Source: Candidatus Saccharimonadota bacterium
Lineage (GTDB): Bacteria; Patescibacteriota; Saccharimonadia; Saccharimonadales; Saccharimonadaceae
Length of the DNA stretch: 64,000 bases
Direction of reading: 5' to 3'
Assembly: GCA_017537745.1 (NCBI GenBank)
Contig: JAFYKF010000011.1
Coordinates: 1-64,000 of the forward strand
The translations under genes and the position numbers were made by a program. Shown piece after piece: positions 37,250 through 46,391 of the stretch (the first letter of the stretch is position 1; every line of letters starts with the position of its first letter). The notes below the pieces were generated by a model. That model worked only from the letters and a program-made list of their open reading frames with translations. It had not been told where the DNA came from and searched no databases.

Positions 37250-38818
37250 CTACAAACGAACACAACGAATATAGGCCCCGCTGTACCGGTAGTAACCGTC
37301 GCCACTTAGCCTACCATTGTATACTAGCCGTCTACGAAGCGTGGTATTTTGTGCCGATGTAGACCACCAAAATCCGTTGCCGGTATTATGCGATGAGCCA
37401 TCGTAGTAGTCGCCACCAGCGACAGGGGAGAATTTGCGAATCAAAGTTTCAGACGTAGACGATAGACTATCAATAGAACCGGCAACAGCATCACCATGGC
37501 TCGGTAAACGCCATCCAGCTGGACAAATGTCCTCTGTAGCCTCCGTAGTATTTGAATCACCAACAATCGTTTTAGCCGAAGCGGCCGCATAATTATACCA
37601 CACGCCATTAGTAGTATTACCAGAATCATGGCAGTATGGGATGAAATAGCTATTACTAACCGTCCAATCTTCCTCGCAAACATCTACATTGTCATAAGTA
37701 CTAAAGTTAGAATATTGCTTATTCACCGTGCCAGTAATCCTGAGGTTTTGAGTCATCCAACAAGCCCCCTCAATATATCGAATCGTATAGTCATTTCCAT
37801 CCCGCCTATCATACACAGTATACGGATTTTCACTCGCCACCGTCTGGCACATCGAAGCCGTCATATCTTGAATGTACTTCGACGCCCACTGTGCATATAA
37901 TGTCACTGTTCCACCTGCGCTAGCCAGATTTGTCACAGACTGTCCAGTATAGTACTTGTAGCCACTCCCATCAGCTGCAGTATTCCAAGTTGCAAACTGA
38001 TTCTCTGCTACCGGTACTGGTGGTGTAAATCCATTAGCTAGAACCACTGTTGCCCTATCCACACACACTGTTTGTGAATCCATATTTCCAAACCCGCCAT
38101 TGCTATCATAATTAATCGTATAAGTTCCCACGCACGGAGTCTCCGTCGAGTTAGCCGGATGTACTAATACATATTTAACCTTCCCATTATAAGTGTCCGC
38201 CGCTTGCGTGCTAGAAACAAATCCTGCAAACGTAATCTTAAATTTTGATCCAGCATCATTCGTCGTGGTATTATTCGCAAAACTCACCACCTTAGTGTAT
38301 TCACCCGGCACAGTATGATAGTCTTCATACCCAGTCGCAATCGTCGGTGCCACAGTATTATCTACTGGCGTCAACCGCATCGCCCAGTTTGAAGTGCCGC
38401 CAGATGTCGCCGTACCAGTCGCAATCGTCCGTCCCGAACTTTGCCCCAACATATCATTACGCCCCAGCTCATTATTCGTAAATCCCGCCGCATAAACCGC
38501 ATAACCGTTTGCATCGTTACAAACCGTCGTAATTGTCGTTTCACCAATTTCAGACTTATAAACACCAGGAGCAATATCAGATTCATGAGCCGTATCAGTG
38601 TCTGAGCTCATCGAGCAAGATGATGATACTGTAAATGAAGTTTGTATTACCGCCTCAGTATCAGCATGTGTCAAAGGCATTACAAGTAGTCGCACAGAAA
38701 TCAGTGCAAAAACAAACGTCATTACCGCACCAAGACACAAAAGCACCGCCCCAAGCTTTGCTTCTTTAATTTCCAATCCCCCATTTTCATAAAACTTTCT
38801 ATTTTTCATATGACCCAT
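37250..38818 (-). CDS. FISUMP-domain secreted protein, tandem paralogue 1
   Basis: 522 residues. Signal helix ~22-50 with likely cleavage after LTHA. The N-terminal domain (~55-225) has NGYAVYAAGFTNNELGRNDMLG and TSNWAMRLTP. An InlB B-repeat lies at ~228-315 (YTINYDSNGGFG to TLYAQW). One FISUMP domain runs ~318-522 with GACWMTQNLRI and EDICPAGWRLPS and ends IRCVRL. Cysteines are regularly placed and may form disulfides. The start could also be an in-frame ATG 3 codons later. The upstream region shares the TATAATGGTTATGTA block with its paralogues. Confidence 0.87.
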   Translation of the reverse strand: MGHMKNRKFYENGGLEIKEAKLGAVLLCLGAVMTFVFALISVRLLVMPLTHADTEAVIQTSFTVSSSCSMSSDTDTAHESDIAPGVYKSEIGETTITTVCNDANGYAVYAAGFTNNELGRNDMLGQSSGRTIATGTATSGGTSNWAMRLTPVDNTVAPTIATGYEDYHTVPGEYTKVVSFANNTTTNDAGSKFKITFAGFVSSTQAADTYNGKVKYVLVHPANSTETPCVGTYTINYDSNGGFGNMDSQTVCVDRATVVLANGFTPPVPVAENQFATWNTAADGSGYKYYTGQSVTNLASAGGTVTLYAQWASKYIQDMTASMCQTVASENPYTVYDRRDGNDYTIRYIEGACWMTQNLRITGTVNKQYSNFSTYDNVDVCEEDWTVSNSYFIPYCHDSGNTTNGVWYNYAAASAKTIVGDSNTTEATEDICPAGWRLPSHGDAVAGSIDSLSSTSETLIRKFSPVAGGDYYDGSSHNTGNGFWWSTSAQNTTLRRRLVYNGRLSGDGYYRYSGAYIRCVRL

Positions 38819-38879
38819 TAAAACCTATGACCTTATTACATAACCATTATAGCACAATTAAGCATCATCCAATAGTTTT

Positions 38880-41114
38880 TTACAAATGAACGCAACGAAT
38901 CCGAAGGCCATCAGAACGAAAACCATAATCAATGACCAAACCATTATTATTGTTAAAATAATTTAAGCTCCATGAATGGCCAGCACCGTATGGCGCAGAT
39001 TGCCACCATACCCCCTGAGTATTAGCATTATTTAACAAACCATTACGATAATAGCCACCTACTTCCGGCAAAAACATTGTCACAGACGTAGCTGAAGTAG
39101 AAGTTAAACTATTAATTGAACCCGGACTATTATTTGCATCATAACCCGGCAAATGCCAACCGGCTGGACAAATATCTTCCGTTGCCACAGCACTAGAATC
39201 CCCAGTAATAGTTTTAGCTGAAGCCGACGCAAAATTATACCACACGCCATCCTCAATCTCTTCAGGAACATGGCACCTTAGTTCGGTGGTACTATTACCA
39301 GAAGTTAAATCACCTTCACACACATTTACACTACTATAAGTACTAAAATTAGAATCCTGCGAACCAACCACCCCAGCTATTCTCAAGTTTTGCGTCATCC
39401 ATAGTGCACCTTGTATTTTCGCAACCGTATATTCGTTACCATCTCGTCTATCCCTAAGTAAAGCCGTATCCCCTTCCGCCATACTTGCCACATACCCCGA
39501 AGTAATATTCTGCATATATGTCAAATCTTCATTCGGAACAGGTACCCGGGTACAACGAATACTAAGCCCGCGAATTCGGTTATTGCTACCAGTATTCAAA
39601 CTACCACCGACGTAAGCCAATTGGTAACGACTCGTATGGAGGCTCGCCGTAGCGGACCACCAATACCCATCACCGCCATAAAGCGATGAACCATCACCGT
39701 AGAGGCCACCTGTGGCAGGAGAAAATATTAGAATCGAAGTTGCGGATGTAGATGATAAACTATTAATAGAACCAGCTGCGTTAGACGTATCATAGCTTGG
39801 TAAACTCCAGCCAGCAGGACAGATATCTTCTGTAGCCACAGCAGTATTAGAACTACCGGTAATAGTTTTTGCACTAGCTGCGGCATAATTATACCATACA
39901 CCGTTGGTGGCATTACCAGAATCATGGCATCGTGAAATATCATTGCTATTACCAGCCGTGAGATCCTCTTCGCAAACATTTACACTATTATAAGTACTAA
40001 AGTTTGAGTATTGTGCATTTACCGTACCAGTAATTCTTAAGTTCTGCGTCATCCAGCAAGCACCCTCGATAAACCGCACCGTATAATCATTCCCGTCTCG
40101 TCTATCATATACCGTAAATGGTCTTTCGCTAGCTACCACTTGGCAAGTCGAACCTGTAAAATCTTGGATGTATTTCGGTACCCATTGTGCATATAATGTC
40201 ACCGTTTCGCCCGCATTAGCAAGGTTCATTACGGATTGCCCAGCATAATAAGTATATCCACTTCCATCTACCTCTGTATTCCATGCCGCAAATTGGTTCT
40301 CCGTTATCGACGCCGGCGCAGTAAACCCATTTGGCAGTAGCCCAATCGCCCTATCCACGCAAGCCGTTTGCGACTCCATGCTTCCACTTCCACCATTGCG
40401 ATTATAAATAATGGTGTAAGTGTCGCCACATGGCGTATTGGTCGTGTCTGCGGGATGCACTAAAGTATATTTTACCTTACCCACATAAGTATCCGGAGTC
40501 TGCAAACTCGCCACATAAGTCGCATAAGTTGTTTTAAATTGCGAACCAGACGCATTCGTCATTGTGCTATCTGCATAACTCACCACCTTAGTATAAGTAT
40601 CTGGTACCGTATGATAATCATCATAACCAGTCGCAATCGTCGGCTTCACACTATTATCAACTGGCGTTAATTTCATCGCCCAAGCCGAAGTTGTCCCAGA
40701 CGTAGCCGTACCAGTCGCAATCGTCCGTCCAGTAGTCTGCCCCAGCATATCATTCCGCCCAAATTCATTGTTCGTAAAACCAACCGCATAAATAGCATAG
40801 CCATTTGTATCATTACACGCCACCGTAATCGTCGTCTCGCCAATCTCATCTTCATACGTACTAGCCGTCACCGTCGCCTCGTGCACCGTATCTACCACAG
40901 ACGTCATCTCGCAGGAAGACGTCACCGTTACGGCAGTCTGCGTTAGTACCGTCTGATCAGCATAAGACTTTGAAGCCATTAACAAACTCAGCGAGACAAT
41001 CGTCAGCACAAAACCCGTCAGCGCCATAACACTTAGCACCGCGAAACTATACCTCGCTTTTTTCAAACCAAGCATTTTTCTACTCGCACCAAACTCCTGA
41101 TTCATTTCATTCAT
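38880..41114 (-). CDS. FISUMP-domain secreted protein, tandem paralogue 2 (two FISUMP domains)
   Basis: 744 residues. Signal helix ~24-50, cleavage likely after KSYA. The layout is that of its neighbour (NGYAIYAVGFTNNEFGRND domain, InlB repeat ending LYAQW), followed by two FISUMP domains (~325-515 and ~520-744) joined by a VPVPNEDLTYMQ linker. The first FISUMP domain and linker are almost identical to those in the paralogue at 42738-44969; the C-terminal half differs. It ends IRCVHL with no anchor signal. Likely surface-exposed. Confidence 0.87.
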   Translation of the reverse strand: MNEMNQEFGASRKMLGLKKARYSFAVLSVMALTGFVLTIVSLSLLMASKSYADQTVLTQTAVTVTSSCEMTSVVDTVHEATVTASTYEDEIGETTITVACNDTNGYAIYAVGFTNNEFGRNDMLGQTTGRTIATGTATSGTTSAWAMKLTPVDNSVKPTIATGYDDYHTVPDTYTKVVSYADSTMTNASGSQFKTTYATYVASLQTPDTYVGKVKYTLVHPADTTNTPCGDTYTIIYNRNGGSGSMESQTACVDRAIGLLPNGFTAPASITENQFAAWNTEVDGSGYTYYAGQSVMNLANAGETVTLYAQWVPKYIQDFTGSTCQVVASERPFTVYDRRDGNDYTVRFIEGACWMTQNLRITGTVNAQYSNFSTYNSVNVCEEDLTAGNSNDISRCHDSGNATNGVWYNYAAASAKTITGSSNTAVATEDICPAGWSLPSYDTSNAAGSINSLSSTSATSILIFSPATGGLYGDGSSLYGGDGYWWSATASLHTSRYQLAYVGGSLNTGSNNRIRGLSIRCTRVPVPNEDLTYMQNITSGYVASMAEGDTALLRDRRDGNEYTVAKIQGALWMTQNLRIAGVVGSQDSNFSTYSSVNVCEGDLTSGNSTTELRCHVPEEIEDGVWYNFASASAKTITGDSSAVATEDICPAGWHLPGYDANNSPGSINSLTSTSATSVTMFLPEVGGYYRNGLLNNANTQGVWWQSAPYGAGHSWSLNYFNNNNGLVIDYGFRSDGLRIRCVHL
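39400..40400 (-). repeat. Near-identical block shared with 43260-44260
   Basis: Coding sequence of the linker, first FISUMP domain and InlB repeat in paralogue 2 aligns without gaps (offset about 3860) to the same part of paralogue 4. Long stretches are identical at DNA level, unlike the flanking parts of the two genes. This fits recent duplication or gene conversion. Confidence 0.8.
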
Positions 41115-41180
41115 ATAGTATTACCTACACAAAAACACTTCCCATTACATAACCATTATAGCACAATTATATATTTTAAA

Positions 41181-42710
41181 CTATAAGCGAACGCAACGGA
41201 TAAAATCACCATTGTATATAGAATGGCCGCCGATAGTGTAAGAGTCAGTAGTACTTAAATTACTACCATCATAAACTAAATGCCAATGTCTTCCATAATT
41301 GCCATAAGTATTTGACCACCAATACCCATTACCACTACGCACGATTGCTCCATTATCGTAAAAACCACCAACAATAGGAGCAAATTTCGCAGTAGACGTA
41401 CTCGTAGTCGAGGATAAACTATTAATCGAACCTACGGTATTATCAACGTCATAGCCTGGCAGGCTCCATCCAGCTGGACAAATATCCTCTGTGGCTGCAT
41501 CCACATTCGAATCCGTGACAATAGTCTTAGCTGTAGCAGCAGGATAATTATACCAAACACCATCAGTGGTATTACCAGAATCATGACACCGAGGCTCCAC
41601 AAAACTATTGCCAGTCGTCAAGTCCCCTTCACAAACATCTATAATATTATAAGTACTGAAATTCGAATATTGTGCACTAACCATACCGGTAATACGCAAA
41701 TTTTGCGTCATCCAACAGGCACCCTCTATATAACGAATAGTGTAGTCGCTTCCATCACGCTTATCATATACGACAAACGGACCATCAGTGGTTGCTACTC
41801 TACACATCGTAGAAGTCATGTCTTGCATATACCTCGGCACCCACTGCGCATAAAGCGTCACCACGCCGTCTGCGCCAACAAGATTCGCCACGCTCTGCCC
41901 CGCACGATACGTATACCCACCACCATCCGCCGCTGTATTCCATGCCGCAAACCGATATTCAGTCGTTGGCGTTGGTGGCGTAAATCCATTAGCCAAAACT
42001 ACCGTTGCCCTATCCACACATACTGTTTGCGAATCCATACTCCCAGATCCACCATTATTATTGTAATTAATTGTGTATGTGCCAACAGTACACGGGGTTT
42101 CCGTTGAATTAGCCGGGTGCACTAAAGTGTATCTCACTTTTCCCAAATACGTATCCGCCGCCTGCGCGCTCGCCACAAACGATGCAAAAGTCACTTTAAA
42201 TTTCGATCCAGCATCATTTGCCATTGTACTATTTGCAAAACTCACTACTTTAGTATATTCATCCGGTATCGTATGATAAGCGTCATAACCAGTCGCAATT
42301 GTCGGCGCTACACTATTATCAACCGCCGTTAGTTGCATCGCCCAATTTGAAGTGTCACCAGAAGTCGCTGTACCAGTTGCAATCGTCCGCCCCGAATTTT
42401 GACCCAACATATCATTTCGGCCTATTTCATTATTAGTATAACCATCTGCATAAATCGCATAGCCATTCGCATCATTGCAAATTGTCGTAATCGTCGTTTC
42501 ACCAATTCCGCTCCGATAAATACCCGGAGCAACTTCCGCCGTGTGTGCCGTATCAGTGTCCGAACTCATTTCGCACGACGACGACACAATCACTTCTGCT
42601 TGCGTTGACGCATTATCGGCAGAAACAGTTGGCATCACAAGTAAACTTGCACAAATCACAGTCAAAAATAACATTCCCACTGCGCCAAAACACAAAACAA
42701 AACTCTTCAT
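41181..42710 (-). CDS. FISUMP-domain secreted protein, tandem paralogue 3
   Basis: 509 residues with a single FISUMP domain (~300-509; GACWMTQNLRI, EDICPAGWSLPG, ends IRCVRL). It has the same N-terminal beta domain and InlB repeat as the neighbours and a signal peptide cleaved probably after TVSA. TGT-TATAAT lies 8 nt before the ATG. The protein is closest in layout to the 522-residue paralogue. Confidence 0.87.
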   Translation of the reverse strand: MKSFVLCFGAVGMLFLTVICASLLVMPTVSADNASTQAEVIVSSSCEMSSDTDTAHTAEVAPGIYRSGIGETTITTICNDANGYAIYADGYTNNEIGRNDMLGQNSGRTIATGTATSGDTSNWAMQLTAVDNSVAPTIATGYDAYHTIPDEYTKVVSFANSTMANDAGSKFKVTFASFVASAQAADTYLGKVRYTLVHPANSTETPCTVGTYTINYNNNGGSGSMDSQTVCVDRATVVLANGFTPPTPTTEYRFAAWNTAADGGGYTYRAGQSVANLVGADGVVTLYAQWVPRYMQDMTSTMCRVATTDGPFVVYDKRDGSDYTIRYIEGACWMTQNLRITGMVSAQYSNFSTYNIIDVCEGDLTTGNSFVEPRCHDSGNTTDGVWYNYPAATAKTIVTDSNVDAATEDICPAGWSLPGYDVDNTVGSINSLSSTTSTSTAKFAPIVGGFYDNGAIVRSGNGYWWSNTYGNYGRHWHLVYDGSNLSTTDSYTIGGHSIYNGDFIRCVRL

Positions 42711-42737
42711 ACATAACCATTATAACACATTATTTTT

Positions 42738-44969
42738 CTACAAATGCACACAACGAACATAATTACCGTCACTCCGAGCACCGCCACTACCATCATTCAA
42801 ACTACTACCAGTATAATGTAAACCATAACGGGTTGTAGTACCACTTGCATCGGTGGACCACCAATACCCCCAATTAGTATAGCCCGGCGCTCCACCATAA
42901 TAACCACCGCCAGCAACTGGAGAAAACAAAGACATCGAAACCGCAGACGTAGAAGACAAACTATTAACAGAGCCCGCTGCCTTAGTGGCACTATCGTAAC
43001 TCGGCAAACTCCAACCGGCCGGACAGATATCTTCTGTGGCTTTATCATTATTGGAACCACCCGTAATAGTTTTTGCACTAGCAGCTGCATAGTTGTACCA
43101 AGCACCATTATCTGTATTTCCAGAATCATGACAGCGTGGAACGTCATTGCTACTACCTGCAGTCAAATCCTCTTCACACACATTTACATTACCATAAGTA
43201 CTGAAGTTAGAATATTGTGCATTCACTGTACCAGTAATTCTTAAGTTCTGCGTCATCCATAGTGCACCTTGTATTTTCGCAACCGTATATTCGTTACCAT
43301 CTCGTCTATCCCTAAGTAAAACCGTATCCCCTTCCGCCATACTCGCCACATATCCAGAAGTAATATCCTGCATATATGTCAAATCCTCATTCGGAACAGG
43401 AACCCGGATACAGCGAATACTAAGCCCACGAATTCTGTTATTACTACCAGTACTCAAGCTACTACCATCGTAAGCCAATTGGTAGCGACTCGTAGGGAGG
43501 CTCGCCGTAGCGGACCACCAAAACCCACTACCGCCATAAAGCGATGAACCATCACCGTAAAGGCCGCCTGCAGCAGGAGAAAATATTAGAATCGAAGTTG
43601 CGGATGTAGATGATAGACTATTAATAGAACCAGCTGCATTAGACGTATCATAGCTTGGCAAACTCCAACCAGCAGGACAGATATCTTCCGTAGCCAACGT
43701 AGTATTAGAACTGGTGAGAATTGTCTTAGCTGAGGCAGCAGCAAAATTATACCACACACCATCAGTAGTATTGCCAGAATCATGACAATACGGAATATCA
43801 AAGACATTACCAGCAGTCAAATCATTCTCGCAAACATTCACGCTATTATAAGTACTAAAGTTTGAATATTGTGCATTCACCGTACCAGTAATTCTTAAGT
43901 TTTGCGTCATCCAACAAGCACCCTCGATAAAGCGTACTGTATAATCATTCCCATCTCGCCTATCATATACCGTAAATGGTCTTTCACTAGCTACCACTTG
44001 GCAAGTCGAACCTGTAAAATCTTGAATGTATTTTGGTGCCCATTGCGCATATAATGTCACCGTTCCACCCGCATTAGCAAGGTTCATTACGGATTGCCCA
44101 GCATAATAAGTATATCCACTTCCGTCTACCTCAGTATTCCACGCTGCAAACTGTTTCTCCGTTATCGATGCTGGCGCAGTAAACCCATTTGGCAGTAGAC
44201 CAATCGCCCTATCCACACAAACCGTTTGCGATTCCATGCTTCCAGTCCCACCATTACGATTGTATATAATCGTATAAGTACTAGCACACGGCGTGTCAGT
44301 AGTATCCGCCGGATGCACCAAAGTGTATTTCACCTTGCCGCTATAAGTATCTGGCGTCTGTGAGCTCGCCACAAATGCCGCATAAGTCGTCTTAAATTTA
44401 GACCCATCCGGATTTTCCATTGTGCTGTCCGTGTAGCTCGCTACCTTAGTATAATCATTTGGTACTGTATGATAGTCATCATACCCCGTCTCAATCGAAG
44501 GCGACACGCTATTATCAACCGGTGTCAACTTCATCGCCCAGGCGGAAGTTGTTCCAGACGTAGCCGTACCGGTCGCAATCGTTCGTCCAGTAGTCTGCCC
44601 CAGCATATCGTTTCGCCCAAACTCATTGTTCGTAAACCCAGTCGCATATATTGCATAACCATTCGTGTCATTGCAAACTACGGTAATCGTCGTCTCACCA
44701 ATTTCGTCTTCGTACGTACTAGCAGTCACCGTTGTTTCATGCGCCGTATCTACCACCGAACTCATCTCACAAGACGACGTCACCGTAATCAATGCTTCCT
44801 CAGTAATAGTTTTATTCGCAAACACGCTAGAGCTACTTAGTAATCTAAAAGAAAGTATCGTAAAAAGTAACGCCATAGTTGCACTTATGCACAAAACAGC
44901 AGCACCAAACCTTACCCCCATCCAAGCAGTATGCGCCGTTTTTTCTTTACATCTCATCAAAACCCTCAT
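42738..44969 (-). CDS. FISUMP-domain secreted protein, tandem paralogue 4 (two FISUMP domains)
   Basis: 743 residues with the two-FISUMP layout of the 744-residue protein. Signal helix ~19-46, cleavage likely after SVFA. A second in-frame ATG 4 codons in (44957) has GAGGG directly upstream and may be the true start. The final ~50 residues carry a different surface pattern from the other copies. It begins 49 nt after grpE on the same strand, in the place where dnaK often lies, with no clear terminator between. Confidence 0.86.
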   Translation of the reverse strand: MRVLMRCKEKTAHTAWMGVRFGAAVLCISATMALLFTILSFRLLSSSSVFANKTITEEALITVTSSCEMSSVVDTAHETTVTASTYEDEIGETTITVVCNDTNGYAIYATGFTNNEFGRNDMLGQTTGRTIATGTATSGTTSAWAMKLTPVDNSVSPSIETGYDDYHTVPNDYTKVASYTDSTMENPDGSKFKTTYAAFVASSQTPDTYSGKVKYTLVHPADTTDTPCASTYTIIYNRNGGTGSMESQTVCVDRAIGLLPNGFTAPASITEKQFAAWNTEVDGSGYTYYAGQSVMNLANAGGTVTLYAQWAPKYIQDFTGSTCQVVASERPFTVYDRRDGNDYTVRFIEGACWMTQNLRITGTVNAQYSNFSTYNSVNVCENDLTAGNVFDIPYCHDSGNTTDGVWYNFAAASAKTILTSSNTTLATEDICPAGWSLPSYDTSNAAGSINSLSSTSATSILIFSPAAGGLYGDGSSLYGGSGFWWSATASLPTSRYQLAYDGSSLSTGSNNRIRGLSIRCIRVPVPNEDLTYMQDITSGYVASMAEGDTVLLRDRRDGNEYTVAKIQGALWMTQNLRITGTVNAQYSNFSTYGNVNVCEEDLTAGSSNDVPRCHDSGNTDNGAWYNYAAASAKTITGGSNNDKATEDICPAGWSLPSYDSATKAAGSVNSLSSTSAVSMSLFSPVAGGGYYGGAPGYTNWGYWWSTDASGTTTRYGLHYTGSSLNDGSGGARSDGNYVRCVHL

Positions 44970-45018
44970 GGTATACTACCATGATAGCATTTTTTATAAT
45001 AAACCTCAACCGGCTTAA

Positions 45019-45510
45019 TTAAGATTTTTGTACTTTTACCATTGCCGGACGCAATACTTCGCCCTCATAATAATAGCCTGGCCGCAAAGTTTCACTCACC
45101 AATTCTTTTGCACCATCCCCCTCCACCATCACCGCATCATGCAAATCCGGATTAAACTCTACCCCTACCTCAGACGAAATTCTCTGTATACCTAATCCGC
45201 TCAAAGTCTTTTCCATCGACTTATTTAATGGCCCAAGCTCCGCATAAGCCGCAATCGCCCTCTCCAAATCATCAAGTAATGGTAACATTTTTATCACCGT
45301 TGCTTGTTGTGCTGTTTTTATAGCGTTTTGCCTCTGCAATTCCACCTGCTTACGATAATTTTCAAAATCTGCCCTTGTTCGCTGCAGATCCGCCGTCATC
45401 TCAGCCAGTTTTGCCTCAAGCTCAGCTATTTTTGCAATGTAAGCACTAGTGTCAACACCAGCCCCACTATTAGCTCCAACTTGAGCTCCATTTGTTTTGT
45501 CTTTTTTCAT
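45019..45510 (-). CDS. grpE: Nucleotide exchange factor GrpE
   Basis: Releases ADP from DnaK. It has 163 residues: a long N-terminal coiled coil with RTRADFENYRKQ, then a beta domain ending in GYYYEGEVLRPAMVKV. Its ATG overlaps the hrcA stop (ATGA). dnaK and dnaJ are not downstream; a FISUMP surface gene is. Confidence 0.96.
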   Translation of the reverse strand: MKKDKTNGAQVGANSGAGVDTSAYIAKIAELEAKLAEMTADLQRTRADFENYRKQVELQRQNAIKTAQQATVIKMLPLLDDLERAIAAYAELGPLNKSMEKTLSGLGIQRISSEVGVEFNPDLHDAVMVEGDGAKELVSETLRPGYYYEGEVLRPAMVKVQKS

Positions 45511-46232
45511 AATACCTCCTCCAATACATTACCGGCATGTTTTACCAATGCCATTACTCTTGCATAGTTTTGTCGCGTTGGGCCCAAAACTCCGATATAG
45601 CTTCTATCCGAAAACGGCGACTTAAACCTTGAAATTATCAGCGATACTTCCGAATTTTTGCCAATCGGGTTCTCGTGACCAATAAAGATATTCAACGGTT
45701 CGCCCGGCGCCGCCTCACGTAGCCATGGCTCCAAATTATCTAACAACTTCGCCACCGATTGCACTCGTCTCGTGTCCATAAATTCCGGCTGTGTAAACAA
45801 TCGTGAAATCCCAGACAGATATAATTGTCCATCAATCGTTGCTAACCCCAAATTACCGGTTAATTCAACTAAAGTATCCACTGCGCCTCGAATCGCTGCA
45901 TCCGCCCGCGATTGCGAACTGACCCTTACTTCCAATACGTGCGTACCACGCTCCAAAGAACGCTCAGCTTCAAATCTATCAAACTCAGTCTCAGGATTGC
46001 TCAAATTGTTTACATAATATCGATACCCAGCATCAGTCGGTACTCGCCCCGCCGAAGTGTGTGGCTGCGCAATCAAACCTAATGCTTCAAGTCGCGCCAT
46101 CTCCGCTCGAACTGTTGCCGGCGACACACCAAAAAGCTTCGCCATTGTCACGCTCCCCACCGGCGCTGCCGTCTCGGCATATTCCTCTATTATTTGGCTC
46201 AATATTTCCTTCTGTCGTGCCGTGATTTCCAT
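45507..46232 (-). CDS. hrcA: Heat-inducible transcription repressor HrcA (short form)
   Basis: Represses CIRCE-controlled heat-shock genes. It has 241 residues, against about 340 in Bacillus. The winged-helix DNA-binding domain is intact (RQKEILSQIIEEYAETAAPVGS, SPATVRAEMARLE, PHTSAGRVPTDAGYRYYV). The GAF-like domain is shortened, but the C-terminal GVLGPTRQNYARVMALV motif is kept. The -10 ends 6 nt before the ATG and the promoter overlaps a CIRCE, so it is autoregulated. Confidence 0.95.
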   Translation of the reverse strand: MEITARQKEILSQIIEEYAETAAPVGSVTMAKLFGVSPATVRAEMARLEALGLIAQPHTSAGRVPTDAGYRYYVNNLSNPETEFDRFEAERSLERGTHVLEVRVSSQSRADAAIRGAVDTLVELTGNLGLATIDGQLYLSGISRLFTQPEFMDTRRVQSVAKLLDNLEPWLREAAPGEPLNIFIGHENPIGKNSEVSLIISRFKSPFSDRSYIGVLGPTRQNYARVMALVKHAGNVLEEVL

Positions 46233-46238
46233 GCTTCA

Positions 46239-46267
46239 ATTATACAAAATTAGCACTCACATGTCAA
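46239..46267 (-). promoter_or_regulatory. hrcA-grpE promoter
   Basis: Consensus TTGACA (46262-46267), 17-nt spacer, TATAAT (46239-46244). The -10 ends 6 nt from the ATG, so the message should be leaderless. Confidence 0.9.
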
Positions 46268-46276
46268 CAGTGCCAA
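46250..46276 (-). promoter_or_regulatory. CIRCE operator of hrcA-grpE
   Basis: TTAGCACTC-N9-CAGTGCCAA on the plus strand: one perfect arm, and one arm with two changes from GAGTGCTAA. As at clpC, the -35 hexamer lies in the 9-nt loop. Confidence 0.88.
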
Positions 46277-46284
46277 TTATATCC

Positions 46285-46364
46285 GCGGGGGTGGCAGTCG
46301 CGGAGGGGGTCCCCCACAGAGCGTCAGCGATGTGGGGGAGGACAGCGACTGACAGGACCCCCGC
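46285..46364. other. GC-rich nested inverted repeat between divergent promoters
   Basis: Three nested stems: GCGGGGGT/ACCCCCGC (46285-46292 with 46357-46364), CAGTCGC/GCGACTG (46295-46301 with 46345-46351) and CCCCCACA/TGTGGGGG (46311-46318 with 46331-46338), with a 12-nt apical loop. It is strongly GC-rich against AT-rich surroundings. It lies between the hrcA CIRCE and the -10 of the next gene and lacks a T-run on either side. Confidence 0.75.
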
Positions 46365-46391
46365 TATATAATATGTGTTATAATTGTTACT

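Noticed and set aside
42738-43260. Possible frameshifted remnant of another FISUMP gene
   Set aside because: The frame is continuous and both FISUMP domains are complete to the normal IRCV/VRCV end.
33245-44969. Diversity-generating retroelement acting on the FISUMP C-termini
   Set aside because: The variable ends suggest it, but no reverse transcriptase frame or template repeat is in the window. Differences between the close copies are mixed transitions and indels rather than changes confined to adenines of one strand.
46285-46364. Hairpin as an intrinsic terminator
   Set aside because: It is upstream of both flanking genes and lacks a T-run on either strand.
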